Shown here in pieces: positions 16,793 to 25,811 of a stretch of 64,000 nucleotides of DNA (positions within the stretch are counted from its first letter, which is position 1; each line of letters begins with the position of its first letter). The position numbers were made by a program, and so were the translations under genes. The notes under the pieces are model-generated. The model saw nothing but the letters and a program-made list of their open reading frames with translations. It made no database searches and was not told the DNA's origin. Origin of the DNA: Cryptosporangium aurantiacum (GTDB taxonomy: Bacteria > Actinomycetota > Actinomycetes > Mycobacteriales > Cryptosporangiaceae); contig NZ_FRCS01000003.1 of NCBI RefSeq assembly GCF_900143005.1, forward strand, positions 682,001 to 746,000. Direction: 5' to 3'.

Positions 16793-17668
16793 GTGAGCCC
16801 TCGTCCGTCATCCGTGCCCGGTGCGCCGCGGCCGGCGCGCGCGCCGGTGACAGCGCAGGTGCCGGCGGCGGCGCAGGTGCCGGGAGCGCAGCCGCCGGCG
16901 GCGCACCGGCCGGTGACAGCGCAGGTGCCGGCGGCGGCGCAGGTGCTGGCGATCTTGCGGTATCTGGCCCGCCAGGCCGGGCCGGTCGCGGCGGCCTCGA
17001 TCGCCCGTGACCTCGACCTCCCCCGCTCGACCACCTACCACCTGCTGGCGACGCTCAGCGACGCCGGGTTCGTCGTCCACCTACCGGAGGAGCGGCGGTA
17101 CGCGCTCGGGGTCAGCGCGTACGAGCTGGGCACCGGCTACACCCGGCAGGCGCCGCTGCAGCGGCTGGCCCGGGTGCCGCTCGCGACGCTCGTCGACCGC
17201 GTGGGGCAGAGCGCTCACCTCGCCGTCCTGCACGGTCGCGAGGTGATCTACGTGATCGAGGAGCGGGCGCCGGGTCGGCCACCGCTGGTCACGGACGTCG
17301 GGGTGCGGCTTCCCGCGCAGCTCACCGCGAGCGGACGGGCGATGCTGGCCGCGCTGCCCGCGGCGGCGGTGCGCGCGCTGTTCCCGGACGCGGCGGCGTT
17401 CGTCCGGCGCCACGACAGCGGGCCGCGGACCTACGCCGAGCTGCGGCGCCTGCTGAGCGCGACGCAGCGCGCCGGGTACGCCAGTGAGAACGGCGAGGTA
17501 ACCCCCGGGTTCGCGTCGGTGGCGGCGCCCGTGCGCGACCACGCGGGCCACCCGGTCGCCGCCGTAGCGGTCACGTTCCCGGTCGCCGAGGGCGACCCGG
17601 AGCGGCTCGCACCTCCGGTACTCCGCACCGCCGCCGAGATCAGCCGCCGCGTCGGCGGCGCCCCCTGA
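16793..17668 (+). CDS. IclR-family transcriptional regulator of the hut cluster
   Basis: A 291-aa protein with an N-terminal winged helix (AILRYLARQAGPVAAASIARDL then PRSTTYHLLATLSDAGFV) and a C-terminal effector domain (about 115-285; LAVLHGREVIYVIEE, ASVAAPVRDHAGHPVAAVAV). Divergence from hutH makes it the probable histidine-utilisation regulator responding to urocanate or a related compound; the ligand is inferred. The first about 45 residues are Ala/Pro/Gln-rich and contain an in-frame duplication, and GTG at 16793 is not the only possible start. It converges with the P450, with 15 bases between stops. Confidence 0.88.
   Translation: MSPRPSSVPGAPRPARAPVTAQVPAAAQVPGAQPPAAHRPVTAQVPAAAQVLAILRYLARQAGPVAAASIARDLDLPRSTTYHLLATLSDAGFVVHLPEERRYALGVSAYELGTGYTRQAPLQRLARVPLATLVDRVGQSAHLAVLHGREVIYVIEERAPGRPPLVTDVGVRLPAQLTASGRAMLAALPAAAVRALFPDAAAFVRRHDSGPRTYAELRRLLSATQRAGYASENGEVTPGFASVAAPVRDHAGHPVAAVAVTFPVAEGDPERLAPPVLRTAAEISRRVGGAP
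16843..16946 (+). repeat. Two identical 38-bp direct repeats, 66-bp period, inside the IclR gene
   Basis: Bases 16843-16880 and 16909-16946 are identical over 38 positions with a 66-bp (22-codon) offset. Both copies encode PVTAQVPAAAQV, the second leading directly into the helix-turn-helix. This is a recent in-frame tandem duplication of the N-terminal segment. Confidence 0.85.
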
Positions 17669-17683
17669 GAAAGCCGGCTTTCT
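17668..17683. terminator. 16-bp palindrome between convergent stops
   Basis: AGAAAGCCGGCTTTCT fills the whole gap between the IclR stop and the P450 stop. A 6-bp stem with a CCGG loop could act as a weak bidirectional terminator, but it is short. Confidence 0.35.
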
Positions 17684-18892
17684 TCAGCGCAAGCGGACGG
17701 GCAGGCGCTCCAGGCCTCGGATCAGGGTGGACGGGCGCCAGGTCAGTTCGGCCGGGTCGGCGTCCAGCGCGAGCCCGGGGAAACGCGAGAGCAATTGCGT
17801 GAACGCCACCTCGCCCTCCAGCCGCGCCAACGGTGCGCCGAGGCAGTGGTGGATGCCGTGCCCGAACGCCAGGTGGCTGTTCGCCTGCCGACGGACGTCG
17901 AGCGCGTCGGCGTCCGGATAGCGTTTCGGATCGCGGTTGGCCGCGCTCAACGAGACGAGCACGATCTCGCCGGGCGGGATCTCCACCCCGCCGATCACGG
18001 TCGGCTCGACCGTGAACCGGATCGTGGCCAGGTGCACCGGCCCGTCCCACCGCAGGAACTCCTCCACCGCGCTGGGCACCAGGCTCGGGTCCGACCGCAG
18101 GATCTCGAACTGCGACGGGTGGCGCAGCAGCGCGAATGTGCCGGTACCGATCAGGTTGACGGTGGTCTCGTGCCCGGCGACCAGCAGCAGGAACGCCATC
18201 GAGATCGCTTCGAGCCGGGACAGCTGGTCGCTGTCCTCGCTGGCGGCCACGATCGCGCCGAGCATGTCGTCGGTCGGATGCTCGCGCCGCGCGTCCACCA
18301 GGTCGGTGAGGTACTGCACCATCGACAGGCCCGCGGCGGCGTGCACCTCGGCGTCCCCCGACTGCAGGAGCGTGTTCGACCACCGGCGGAAGTCGTCCCG
18401 GTCGTCCATCGGCACGCCGAGCAGTTCGCAGATCACGGTGATCGGCAGCGGGAACGCGAACGTGTCGAGCAGATCGACGCGGTCCGGGCCGGCCTCCATC
18501 GCGTCGAGCAGCTCGGTGGTGATCTCCTCGATCCGGGGACGCAGCGCGGCGATCGCCCGGCCGGTGAACGCCTTGCTCACCAGCTTGCGCAGCCGGGTGT
18601 GGTCCGGCGGGTCGGCGCTGAGCATGTGAGCGGTCAACGCGTCCTCGGAGATGGTCCGGTCCTCGCTGGGGCGCGCCTCCAGCAGCTCACGCAGCTCCCG
18701 GTTGCTCTTGTGCAGCCGGGGGTGGGCGAGCGCGGCGCGGACGTCGTCGTACCGGGTGACCAGCCAGACCGGGTTGCCGAGCGGCGTGATCACTCTGGAG
18801 GTCGGCCGTTCCTCGCGCATCCACGCGTAATCGGCGTGTGGATCGGCGTAGAAGTCCGGGCCGAGCCTCAGATACTGATCACTGGTCGTCAT
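17684..18892 (-). CDS. Cytochrome P450
   Basis: A 402-aa soluble bacterial P450. The I-helix oxygen-activation motif is AGHETT, the EFLR of VEEFLRWDG is the K-helix ExxR, and the haem-thiolate loop is FGHGIHHCLGAPLAR. Length is typical of CYP105/107-like hydroxylases. ATG at 18892 is preceded by GGGGAGG, which decides the start. No ferredoxin partner is adjacent; the nearest is the ferredoxin-fusion protein at 59.2 kb, and pairing with it is only speculation. The substrate is unknown. Confidence 0.93.
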   Translation of the reverse strand: MTTSDQYLRLGPDFYADPHADYAWMREERPTSRVITPLGNPVWLVTRYDDVRAALAHPRLHKSNRELRELLEARPSEDRTISEDALTAHMLSADPPDHTRLRKLVSKAFTGRAIAALRPRIEEITTELLDAMEAGPDRVDLLDTFAFPLPITVICELLGVPMDDRDDFRRWSNTLLQSGDAEVHAAAGLSMVQYLTDLVDARREHPTDDMLGAIVAASEDSDQLSRLEAISMAFLLLVAGHETTVNLIGTGTFALLRHPSQFEILRSDPSLVPSAVEEFLRWDGPVHLATIRFTVEPTVIGGVEIPPGEIVLVSLSAANRDPKRYPDADALDVRRQANSHLAFGHGIHHCLGAPLARLEGEVAFTQLLSRFPGLALDADPAELTWRPSTLIRGLERLPVRLR

Positions 18893-18982
18893 CGCTCGCC
18901 TCCCCGCGGGCTGGAAAATCCCACCGTACAGATCGGGGTAAAACCGAGGGATCCACCGCGAGTTCCCGTGCGTCGTACTGAC

Positions 18983-19786
18983 ATGACCAGGATCGCGCTG
19001 CTGTTCCTGCTGGTGTTCGCCGCCGCCGCGTGCGGGCCCGCGCAGGGTGAATCGACGACACCGGGCGACCCGGCCCCGACGCAGGCCCGGGAGAAGGATC
19101 CGCTCACCGATACCGCGTACCGATCCGTCGCGGTGACCGAGGACGGCGAGGATCGGCCGCCGGCCGTGGAGGACAAGCCCGTCGAAGTGCGGTTCGGCGC
19201 CAACGGCACGCTCGTGTTCAGAGCCGCCTGCAACCGGATCGAGGCCCCGTACACGCTGGAAGGCAACCGCGTGCGGGTCGGGCAAACGATGACCACCGAC
19301 ATGGCCTGCGCCGGTCCGCGGATGGCCGAGGACCAGTGGTTCACGGAGTTCTTCCAGGCCGAGCCGGTCTGGAAGACCGAGGGGCGCACCCTGGTGCTGA
19401 CCACCGAACGCGCGGAGATCCGGCTGGAGCCGCTCGTGGTCCCCTCACCGCCGATACTCGGCGCACGGTGGAACGTCACGGGACTGGTCAGCGGCGACAG
19501 CGTGAGCAGCGTCCCGCAGGGCGTCGAGGCGTACCTCGCTTTCGGCCACGAGCGGGTCACCGGCTCGACCGGCTGCAACCGGCTCAGCGGACCGATGGAG
19601 CCCGGGATCTCCGACTTCCGGTTCGGCGCGATCGTCACCACGAAGATGGCCTGCGGCGACGCCGCGAACGCGGTGGAACGGGCGGTGCTGGAGGTGCTCA
19701 ACGCGGGCACTGTCCGGTTCACCCAGGAAGGCCGGACGATGCGTCTCACCGCCGGCGAGAAAGGTTTGGTTCTGGAAGGCAGCTGA
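18983..19786 (+). CDS. META-domain lipoprotein (HslJ-like, two repeats)
   Basis: A 267-aa secreted protein. The N-terminal signal LFLLVFAAAACG gives a lipobox-like site at Cys17. Two META/HslJ repeats follow, about 40-150 and 155-265, each with the family pattern of a Cys-Asn turn (RAACNRIEAPY; STGCNRLSGPM) and a second Cys in TMTTDMACAG or IVTTKMACGD. Such proteins sit on the outer face of the membrane; their molecular role is poorly known. It is divergent from the P450 (90-base gap). Confidence 0.82.
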   Translation: MTRIALLFLLVFAAAACGPAQGESTTPGDPAPTQAREKDPLTDTAYRSVAVTEDGEDRPPAVEDKPVEVRFGANGTLVFRAACNRIEAPYTLEGNRVRVGQTMTTDMACAGPRMAEDQWFTEFFQAEPVWKTEGRTLVLTTERAEIRLEPLVVPSPPILGARWNVTGLVSGDSVSSVPQGVEAYLAFGHERVTGSTGCNRLSGPMEPGISDFRFGAIVTTKMACGDAANAVERAVLEVLNAGTVRFTQEGRTMRLTAGEKGLVLEGS

Positions 19787-19865
19787 GTGCATTTTTACGT
19801 GGATCAGCTGGGCGAACGGGCGAACGATACGAGGATCACCCGGCCCTTCGAGGGAGCAGCTGACC

Positions 19866-20324
19866 ATGTGGAGAACCCGCCGTAGGCACCTGGCCGAAGA
19901 CGCCACCCGGCACCGCGCCAGGGCCACGCTGGCCTACGCCGACGGACGCTTCGCCGACGCGGAGACGGCCGCCAGGACGGCGCTCGCGCGGCGGGAACGG
20001 GCGGACGGCGCCGACAGCCCCGCAGCCGCCGAAGACGCGGTGGCGCTCGCCGCCGTCCTCGCCGCGCTCGACCGGCGGGCCGAGGCCAACGCGCTCTACC
20101 AGCGGGCGCTGGCCACGTACCGCAGGCGCCGCGGCCCCGAGCACTACGACGTCGCGGTCTGCCTGCACGGGCTGGCGCTGCTGCACGCCGACACCGAACC
20201 CGCGGTGAGCCGCCGCAGGCTGCAGGCCGCGCTGCGGATCAAGCGGTCCGCGCTCGGTGGGATCCACCCCGAGGTGGTGGAGATCCTGGACGACATGGCG
20301 AGCCTCTCCAGGGTGCCCGCCTGA
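19866..20324 (+). CDS. Small TPR-repeat protein
   Basis: A 152-aa all-helical protein with about two to three tetratricopeptide-like units (ATLAYADGRFADAETAARTA; AAVLAALDRRAEANALYQRA; ALRIKRSALGGIHPEVVEIL). There is no signal peptide or membrane span; it is Arg-rich at the N-terminus. It lies 67 bases upstream of pilB on the same strand, so it may be the first gene of the pilus operon or a separate adaptor. GGGAG precedes ATG at 19866. Function is unknown. Confidence 0.65.
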   Translation: MWRTRRRHLAEDATRHRARATLAYADGRFADAETAARTALARRERADGADSPAAAEDAVALAAVLAALDRRAEANALYQRALATYRRRRGPEHYDVAVCLHGLALLHADTEPAVSRRRLQAALRIKRSALGGIHPEVVEILDDMASLSRVPA

Positions 20325-20391
20325 CCTCAGGAAACCCCCGCGTCTGCCGATGGGTGTACACGGCACCCGAACCGCCGGCGCGAAGGACACC

Positions 20392-22071
20392 ATGTACCAG
20401 ACGTTCCGCCCCCTGATCGACGCGCTCAAGGGGCGCGGCGCCGACCCCGCGGCCCTGGACCGGGCCGCCGAGGAGGCGGAGCGGTCGGGGCGGTCGCTGC
20501 GCGGCATCCTGATCAACGACCACGTGGTCACCGAGTCCGAGCTCACCGCCGCGTCCGCGGACGTCTACGGCATGAACAGCGTCGACCTCGTCAACTACCC
20601 GATCGACCCGGTCGCGCTGGCGAAGATCCCGATCGGGCTGGTCGTCCGCCACCGCGTCCTCGGCTTGTCGATCGACGGCGACGAGATCATGGTCGGCATC
20701 ACCGATCCCAGCGACATCGTCGCGCTCGACGACGTCCGCGCCGCGACCGGCATGGTCGTCCGCCCGGTCATGGTCGCCCGCACCGAGCTGCGCAAGATCA
20801 TCTCGAAGCTGCAGCGGGAGGAGAACGACCTCGGCGAGGTGGCCGATTCGCTCCGCGCCGAGGCCCCTACACCGGCGAGCGTCTCCAGCCTGACCAGCAG
20901 CGACCAGGACGCGCCGATCGTCCGGTACGTGAACTCGATGATCGGGCAGGCGATCCAGAACCGCGCGTCCGACCTGCACCTGGAGCCCACCGAGCACGAC
21001 ATGCGCGTGCGGTTCCGGATCGACGGCGTGTTGCACGAGATCGACAACGTCCCGCAGAACGTCCAGGCCGCGCTGGTGTCCCGGCTGAAGATCATGTCCG
21101 GCGTCGACATCACCGAGAAGCGCGTGCCGCAGAACGGCCGCATCACGGTCGAGATCAACAATCGCGCGGTCGACCTGCGGACCGCGACGCTGCCGACGGT
21201 CTGGGGCGAGAAGGTCGTGCTCCGGGTGCTCGACACCGGCGGCGGCATGGAGCTCGAGCTCGGCACGCTCGGGTTCAGCGAGGCGAACATGGACCGCTTC
21301 GCGACCGCGTTCCGCAAGCCGCACGGCATGGTGCTGGTCACCGGTCCCACCGGTTCCGGCAAGTCGACGACGCTCTACGCGACGCTGGCCGAGATCAGCA
21401 CGCCGACCGTCAACATCATCACGGTGGAGGACCCGGTCGAGTACCGGCTGCCCGGCGTCAACCAGATCCAGGTCAACCTGAAGGCGGGCCTGACGTTCGC
21501 CGCGGTGCTGCCGGCCATCCTGCGGTCCGACCCGGACGTCATCCTGATCGGCGAGATCCGCGACCGGGTGACGGCCCAGCTGGCCGTCGAGGCCGCGCTC
21601 ACCGGTCACCTCGTGCTGTCCACGCTGCACACGAACGACGCGCCGAGCGCGGTGACCCGGCTGACCGAGATGGGCATCGAGCCGTTCCTGGTGGGCTCGT
21701 CGGTGGACTGCGTGGTCGCCCAGCGGCTGGCGCGCCGGCTCTGCGACTGGTGCAAGGAGACGTACGAGCCGACCGAGGCCGAACTGGCCGCGGCGAACTG
21801 GCCGATCGACGAGCTGGGGCAGCCGCGGATGCTCTGGAAGCCGATCGGCTGCCGGAACTGCGCCGGTACCGGCTTCCGCAGCCGGATCGCGGTGCACGAG
21901 GTCATGCCGGTGTCCGAGGAGATCGAGCGGCTGACCGTCAACCACGCCTCGGCCCGCGAGATCCACCGCGTCGCGCAGGCCGAGGGCATGCGTGACCTGC
22001 GGATCGACGGGTTCAGCAAGGCGTGCGCCGGCCAGACGTCCCTCCCCGAGGTGCTCCGCGTGACCGTGTGA
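20392..22071 (+). CDS. pilB: Type IV pilus assembly ATPase PilB
   Basis: A 559-aa extension ATPase of the GspE/PilB family powering pilin polymerisation at the inner face of the membrane. An MshEN-type N-terminal domain covers about residues 1-150. Walker A GPTGSGKS starts at 318, the Asp box and Walker B ILIGEIRD follow, and a zinc site is formed by Cys451/Cys454 and Cys487/Cys490. ATG at 20392 has AAGGA five bases upstream. It heads an 11-gene run with overlaps or very short gaps ending at 32229. Confidence 0.94.
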   Translation: MYQTFRPLIDALKGRGADPAALDRAAEEAERSGRSLRGILINDHVVTESELTAASADVYGMNSVDLVNYPIDPVALAKIPIGLVVRHRVLGLSIDGDEIMVGITDPSDIVALDDVRAATGMVVRPVMVARTELRKIISKLQREENDLGEVADSLRAEAPTPASVSSLTSSDQDAPIVRYVNSMIGQAIQNRASDLHLEPTEHDMRVRFRIDGVLHEIDNVPQNVQAALVSRLKIMSGVDITEKRVPQNGRITVEINNRAVDLRTATLPTVWGEKVVLRVLDTGGGMELELGTLGFSEANMDRFATAFRKPHGMVLVTGPTGSGKSTTLYATLAEISTPTVNIITVEDPVEYRLPGVNQIQVNLKAGLTFAAVLPAILRSDPDVILIGEIRDRVTAQLAVEAALTGHLVLSTLHTNDAPSAVTRLTEMGIEPFLVGSSVDCVVAQRLARRLCDWCKETYEPTEAELAAANWPIDELGQPRMLWKPIGCRNCAGTGFRSRIAVHEVMPVSEEIERLTVNHASAREIHRVAQAEGMRDLRIDGFSKACAGQTSLPEVLRVTV

Positions 22072-23234
22072 GATTCCTCAGCTCTCCGGTCCGGACGCCG
22101 ATCAGGCCTGGCGTGGACGCTCTCGGCACGCTGCGGCGGGACTTCGCGCCGACCGCGGCCGACCGAGACCGCGAGTCCCTCAACTCGATGCTCGTGGCGG
22201 TCGTCAACGCGGGCGGGTCCGACCTCCACCTGACCGCCGGGGCACCGCCGACCGGGCGGATCAACGGCACACTGCACCCGCTTCCCGACTACGACCAGCT
22301 GACCCCGGCCGACACCGTGGCGCTGGCCAGGGCCGCCACCGACGACACCCAGTGGGAGCGCTACGAGCGCGAACACGAGCTCGACCTGGCGTACAGCGTC
22401 GAGGGTGCCTCCCGGTTCCGGGTGAACCTCTACACGCAACGCGGCTCGTGTGCGGCGGCGTTCCGGACGATCCCGCACGTCATCAAGCCCCTGGAGGATC
22501 TCGGTGTGCCGGATTCGGTGGCCCGGTTCGCCGGGCTGCCGCGCGGTCTGGTGCTGGTCACCGGTCCTACCGGTTCCGGTAAGACGACGACGCTCGCCGC
22601 GCTGGTAGACCTGGCGAACCGGACCAGGTCGTCCCACATCGTCACGATCGAGGATCCGATCGAGTTCCTCCACTCGCACCGCCGCAGCCTGGTCAACCAG
22701 CGCGAGATCGGTGGCGACACCCACTCGTTCGCGGGCGCGCTCAAGGCCGCGCTGCGACAGGACCCGGACATCATCCTGGTCGGGGAGCTCCGTGACCTGG
22801 AGACGACGTCCACCGCGCTGACCGCGGCCGAGACCGGGCACCTGGTGCTCGCCACGCTGCACACGCAGAGCGCGACGCAGACGATCGACCGGATCATCGA
22901 CGTGTTCCCGGCGCACCAGCAGGCGCAGGTCCGGACTCAGCTGTCGACCGCGCTGCAGGGTGTGGTGAGCCAGGCTCTCTGCGCCCGCGCGGACGGCCGC
23001 GGCCGGGCGATCATCACCGAGATCATGTCGCTCACCCCGGCCATCCGGAACCTGATCCGCGAGGGCAAGACCCACCAGATCCCGTCGTTCATGCAGGCGG
23101 GCGCCGGTGAGGGGATGCTCGCGTTCGACCAGCACCTGGCCGAGCGCGTGCGGCAGCAGATGATCACGTTCGAGCAGGGGCTGACGCTCTGCCACTCGGT
23201 CGAGGAGTACGCACGCCTGGCGGGCCGCCGATGA
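22068..23234 (+). CDS. pilT: Twitching motility retraction ATPase PilT
   Basis: A 388-aa retraction ATPase: GSDLHLTAG near the N-terminus, Walker A GPTGSGKTTT at 166, Walker B IILVGELRD, and the PilT-typical AIRNLIREGKTHQIPSFMQ segment in place of the PilB zinc domain. GTG at 22068 overlaps the pilB stop (GTGA); GTG at 22113 is an alternative. Presence of PilT implies a retractable type IVa-like pilus rather than a simple competence pseudopilus. Confidence 0.93.
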   Translation: MRFLSSPVRTPIRPGVDALGTLRRDFAPTAADRDRESLNSMLVAVVNAGGSDLHLTAGAPPTGRINGTLHPLPDYDQLTPADTVALARAATDDTQWERYEREHELDLAYSVEGASRFRVNLYTQRGSCAAAFRTIPHVIKPLEDLGVPDSVARFAGLPRGLVLVTGPTGSGKTTTLAALVDLANRTRSSHIVTIEDPIEFLHSHRRSLVNQREIGGDTHSFAGALKAALRQDPDIILVGELRDLETTSTALTAAETGHLVLATLHTQSATQTIDRIIDVFPAHQQAQVRTQLSTALQGVVSQALCARADGRGRAIITEIMSLTPAIRNLIREGKTHQIPSFMQAGAGEGMLAFDQHLAERVRQQMITFEQGLTLCHSVEEYARLAGRR

Positions 23235-24505
23235 CGACGTACCCGGGACTCGGAGTCGCCGCCGGGCGTCCCAGCGGGCAGAAGATGTTCGCGTACCAGA
23301 GCGTCGACCACTCCGGCCGCCGCACGCGGGGCACGATCGCGGCCCCGAACACCAACGCCGCGATCCAGTTGCTGCGCCAGCAGGGCATCGTCCCGCTCTC
23401 GGTGACCGAGGCGGGTACCGGGCTCAACCGCGACGTCCGGATCCCCGGGCTGACCGGCCGGATCACGCAACGCGACCTGGCGGTGTTCGCCCGCCAGTTC
23501 GCGACGATGACGGCGTCCGGCATGTCGTTGTTGCGGTCGCTGGCCGTCCTCGAGGACCAGACGGCGAAGCCGGCGCTGCGCCGCGCGATCGCCGAGGTTC
23601 GCATCGACGTCGAGGGCGGTGTTGCGCTGTCGGCCGCGATGGAGCGCCAACCGAAGGCGTTCCCGGTGCTGCTCGTCGCGATGGTGCGCGCGGGTGAGAC
23701 CGGCGGTTTTCTGGACGCCGCCCTGGAGCGCATCGCGGCGAACTTCGAGAAGGACGACGCGCTGCGCGGGAAGATCAAGGGCGCGCTGACGTACCCCGTG
23801 GTCGTGCTGCTGTTCGCGATCCTGATGATCGCGGCGGTGCTGATCTTCATCGTCCCGGTGTTCGAGCGGATGTTCGCGCAGCTCGGCGGCAAGCTCCCGG
23901 TGCCGACGCAGATCATCGTCAACGTCAGCCACACGCTGGTCTGGTCGGCGCCGCTGACGCTCGGCGTCCTCGTCGTCGGAACCGTGATCATCCGTCGTGA
24001 GCTGCGCAGACGTCCGTCCCTCCAGCTGACGTTCGACCGGGCGAAGATGCGCATGCCGGTGTTCGGGGGCCTGTTCACGAAGATCGCGATCAGCCGCTTC
24101 TCCCGCAACCTCGGGACGCTGCTCGGCGCGGGCGTCCCGGTGCTGCAGGCGCTGAACGTCGTCGGCGCCACGACCGGCAGCGCGGTGGTCAGCGCGGCGA
24201 TGTCCGACCTGCAGGACGCGGTGCGGGACGGCCAGCCGATGTCCAGCCGGCTGAGCCAGCACGCGATCTTCCCCCGCATGGTCGCCCAAATGGTGGAGGT
24301 CGGAGAAGAAAGCGGTCAGATAAGTCAGATGTTGGACAAAGTTGCCGATTTCTACGATCGCGAGGTGGATAGCACGGCCGAGTCACTGACCGCGTCCATC
24401 GAACCGATCATGGTGCTGCTCATGGGCGTCATCGTCGGCGCGATGATCATCTGCCTCTACCTGCCGATGTTCACGATCTACCAGAACATCCAGGGCGCCC
24501 AATGA
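23231..24505 (+). CDS. pilC: Type IV pilus inner-membrane platform protein PilC
   Basis: A 424-aa polytopic protein with two T2SSF domains (about 90-210 and 290-415) separated by membrane spans; the last hydrophobic segment is MVLLMGVIVGAMIICLYLPM. Motifs such as MTASGMSLLRSL and GAGVPVLQAL are family hallmarks. It links the cytoplasmic ATPases to the pilin polymer. Its start overlaps the pilT stop (ATGA). Confidence 0.94.
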   Translation: MTTYPGLGVAAGRPSGQKMFAYQSVDHSGRRTRGTIAAPNTNAAIQLLRQQGIVPLSVTEAGTGLNRDVRIPGLTGRITQRDLAVFARQFATMTASGMSLLRSLAVLEDQTAKPALRRAIAEVRIDVEGGVALSAAMERQPKAFPVLLVAMVRAGETGGFLDAALERIAANFEKDDALRGKIKGALTYPVVVLLFAILMIAAVLIFIVPVFERMFAQLGGKLPVPTQIIVNVSHTLVWSAPLTLGVLVVGTVIIRRELRRRPSLQLTFDRAKMRMPVFGGLFTKIAISRFSRNLGTLLGAGVPVLQALNVVGATTGSAVVSAAMSDLQDAVRDGQPMSSRLSQHAIFPRMVAQMVEVGEESGQISQMLDKVADFYDREVDSTAESLTASIEPIMVLLMGVIVGAMIICLYLPMFTIYQNIQGAQ

Positions 24506-24533
24506 TGACGTCGCACCGCAGGAGGACACCCGC

Positions 24534-25013
24534 ATGACCGCACTGCTCCGCCGTCTTCCGGGCCGGGAGAACGACCGCGACGAGCGCGGTTTCACCCTGA
24601 TCGAGCTGCTGGTCGTCGTCGTCATCATCGGCGTCCTGATCGCGATCGCCGTACCGCTGTACTCGAACTACAAGAAGGGCGCCGCGAACACGTCGGCGTC
24701 CTCGGACGTTCGCGGTGCGATCAGCGCGGTCGAGCAGTTCTACACCGCGAACGGCAACACGTACCCGAAGACCAAGGTCGGCGACAAGAGCCAGAACGTG
24801 ACGCTCGAGCCGGAGACCGGCACCGGGACGAACGGCACGATCACGGTGTCGGAAGGCAACACGATCTCGTTCAAGAACAACGGGTCCAGTTACCTGATCT
24901 GCGGGCAGAACACGGACGGCGGAACCGTCTACTTCTACAACTCGGCGAGCAGCAAGTCGGTCAGCAAATCCAGCCAGACGACGCTCGCAGCCTGCATCAC
25001 GAGCGGCAACTGA
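24534..25013 (+). CDS. pilA: Major type IV pilin (prepilin)
   Basis: A 159-aa class III-signal prepilin. The peptidase site is Gly19/Phe20 in RGFTLIELLVVVVIIGVLIA, with Glu at mature position 5. The leader is short and charged, and the mature globular part contains one Cys pair (LICGQ and LAACITSGN) positioned like the C-terminal D-loop disulphide. It has a strong GGAGGA ribosome site, the best in the operon, consistent with high expression. It is Ser/Thr/Asn-rich, unlike its neighbours. Confidence 0.93.
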   Translation: MTALLRRLPGRENDRDERGFTLIELLVVVVIIGVLIAIAVPLYSNYKKGAANTSASSDVRGAISAVEQFYTANGNTYPKTKVGDKSQNVTLEPETGTGTNGTITVSEGNTISFKNNGSSYLICGQNTDGGTVYFYNSASSKSVSKSSQTTLAACITSGN

Positions 25014-25020
25014 GTCACCG

Positions 25021-25800
25021 ATGGTCCTGGTCCTGGCCGGAGTGCTCGGGCTGGCGGTCGGTTCGTTCCTGAACGTCGTGGTGCACCGGGTACCACGGGA
25101 CGAGTCGCTGCTCCGCCCGCGGTCGCACTGCCCGGCCTGCGCGGCGCCGATCCGCCACCGGCACAACGTGCCGGTGGTGGGGTGGCTCGTGCTCGGCGGG
25201 CGGTGCGCCGACTGCCGGACCAGGGTCAGCGTCCGCTACCCGCTCGTCGAGCTCGGCACCGCGCTGCTGTTCGTCGCGATCACGGCCCGGTTCGGCGTCA
25301 CCTGGGCGCTGCCCGCCTACCTGTACCTGGCCGCGATCGCGGTGCCGCTGGCGTTGATCGATCTGGACGTCCAGCGGTTGCCGAACCGGATCGTCCTGCC
25401 GTCGTACCTGGTCGGCGCCGTCCTGCTGCTGGGCGCCGCCGCACTGGGCTCCGACCACGCCGCGGCCATCCGGGCCATCCTCGCGATGACCGTGCTCTAC
25501 GGCGGCTACTGGCTGCTGGCGTTCGCCTATCCCGGCGGCATGGGGTTCGGCGACGTCAAACTCGCCGGCCTGCTCGGGCTCTACCTGGGCTGGCTGGGGT
25601 GGAGCTCGGTCTGGGTCGGGACGTTCACCGCGTTCCTGCTCGGCGGCACGGTCGGCGTCGTCCTGCTCGCCACCCGGCGGGCCACCGGAAAGACCCCGAT
25701 CCCGTTCGGACCGTCGATGTTGGCCGGTGGGCTGCTGGCGGTGTTCGCCGCCGCACCGCTGGCGAACTGGTACGCGTCCGTCGTCTATCCGGCCGGGTAA
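25021..25800 (+). CDS. pilD: Prepilin peptidase/N-methyltransferase
   Basis: A 259-aa membrane aspartyl protease that cleaves and N-methylates prepilins. The N-terminal DiS_P_DiS domain has two Cys pairs (CPAC at about 40-43, CADC at about 61-64). The two catalytic Asp residues lie in ALIDLDVQRLPN and in GGMGFGDVKLAG. About seven hydrophobic segments are present. It starts 8 bases after pilA and would process PilA and at least two of the minor pilins below. Confidence 0.94.
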   Translation: MVLVLAGVLGLAVGSFLNVVVHRVPRDESLLRPRSHCPACAAPIRHRHNVPVVGWLVLGGRCADCRTRVSVRYPLVELGTALLFVAITARFGVTWALPAYLYLAAIAVPLALIDLDVQRLPNRIVLPSYLVGAVLLLGAAALGSDHAAAIRAILAMTVLYGGYWLLAFAYPGGMGFGDVKLAGLLGLYLGWLGWSSVWVGTFTAFLLGGTVGVVLLATRRATGKTPIPFGPSMLAGGLLAVFAAAPLANWYASVVYPAG

Positions 25801-25811
25801 AGGAGCGAGGG

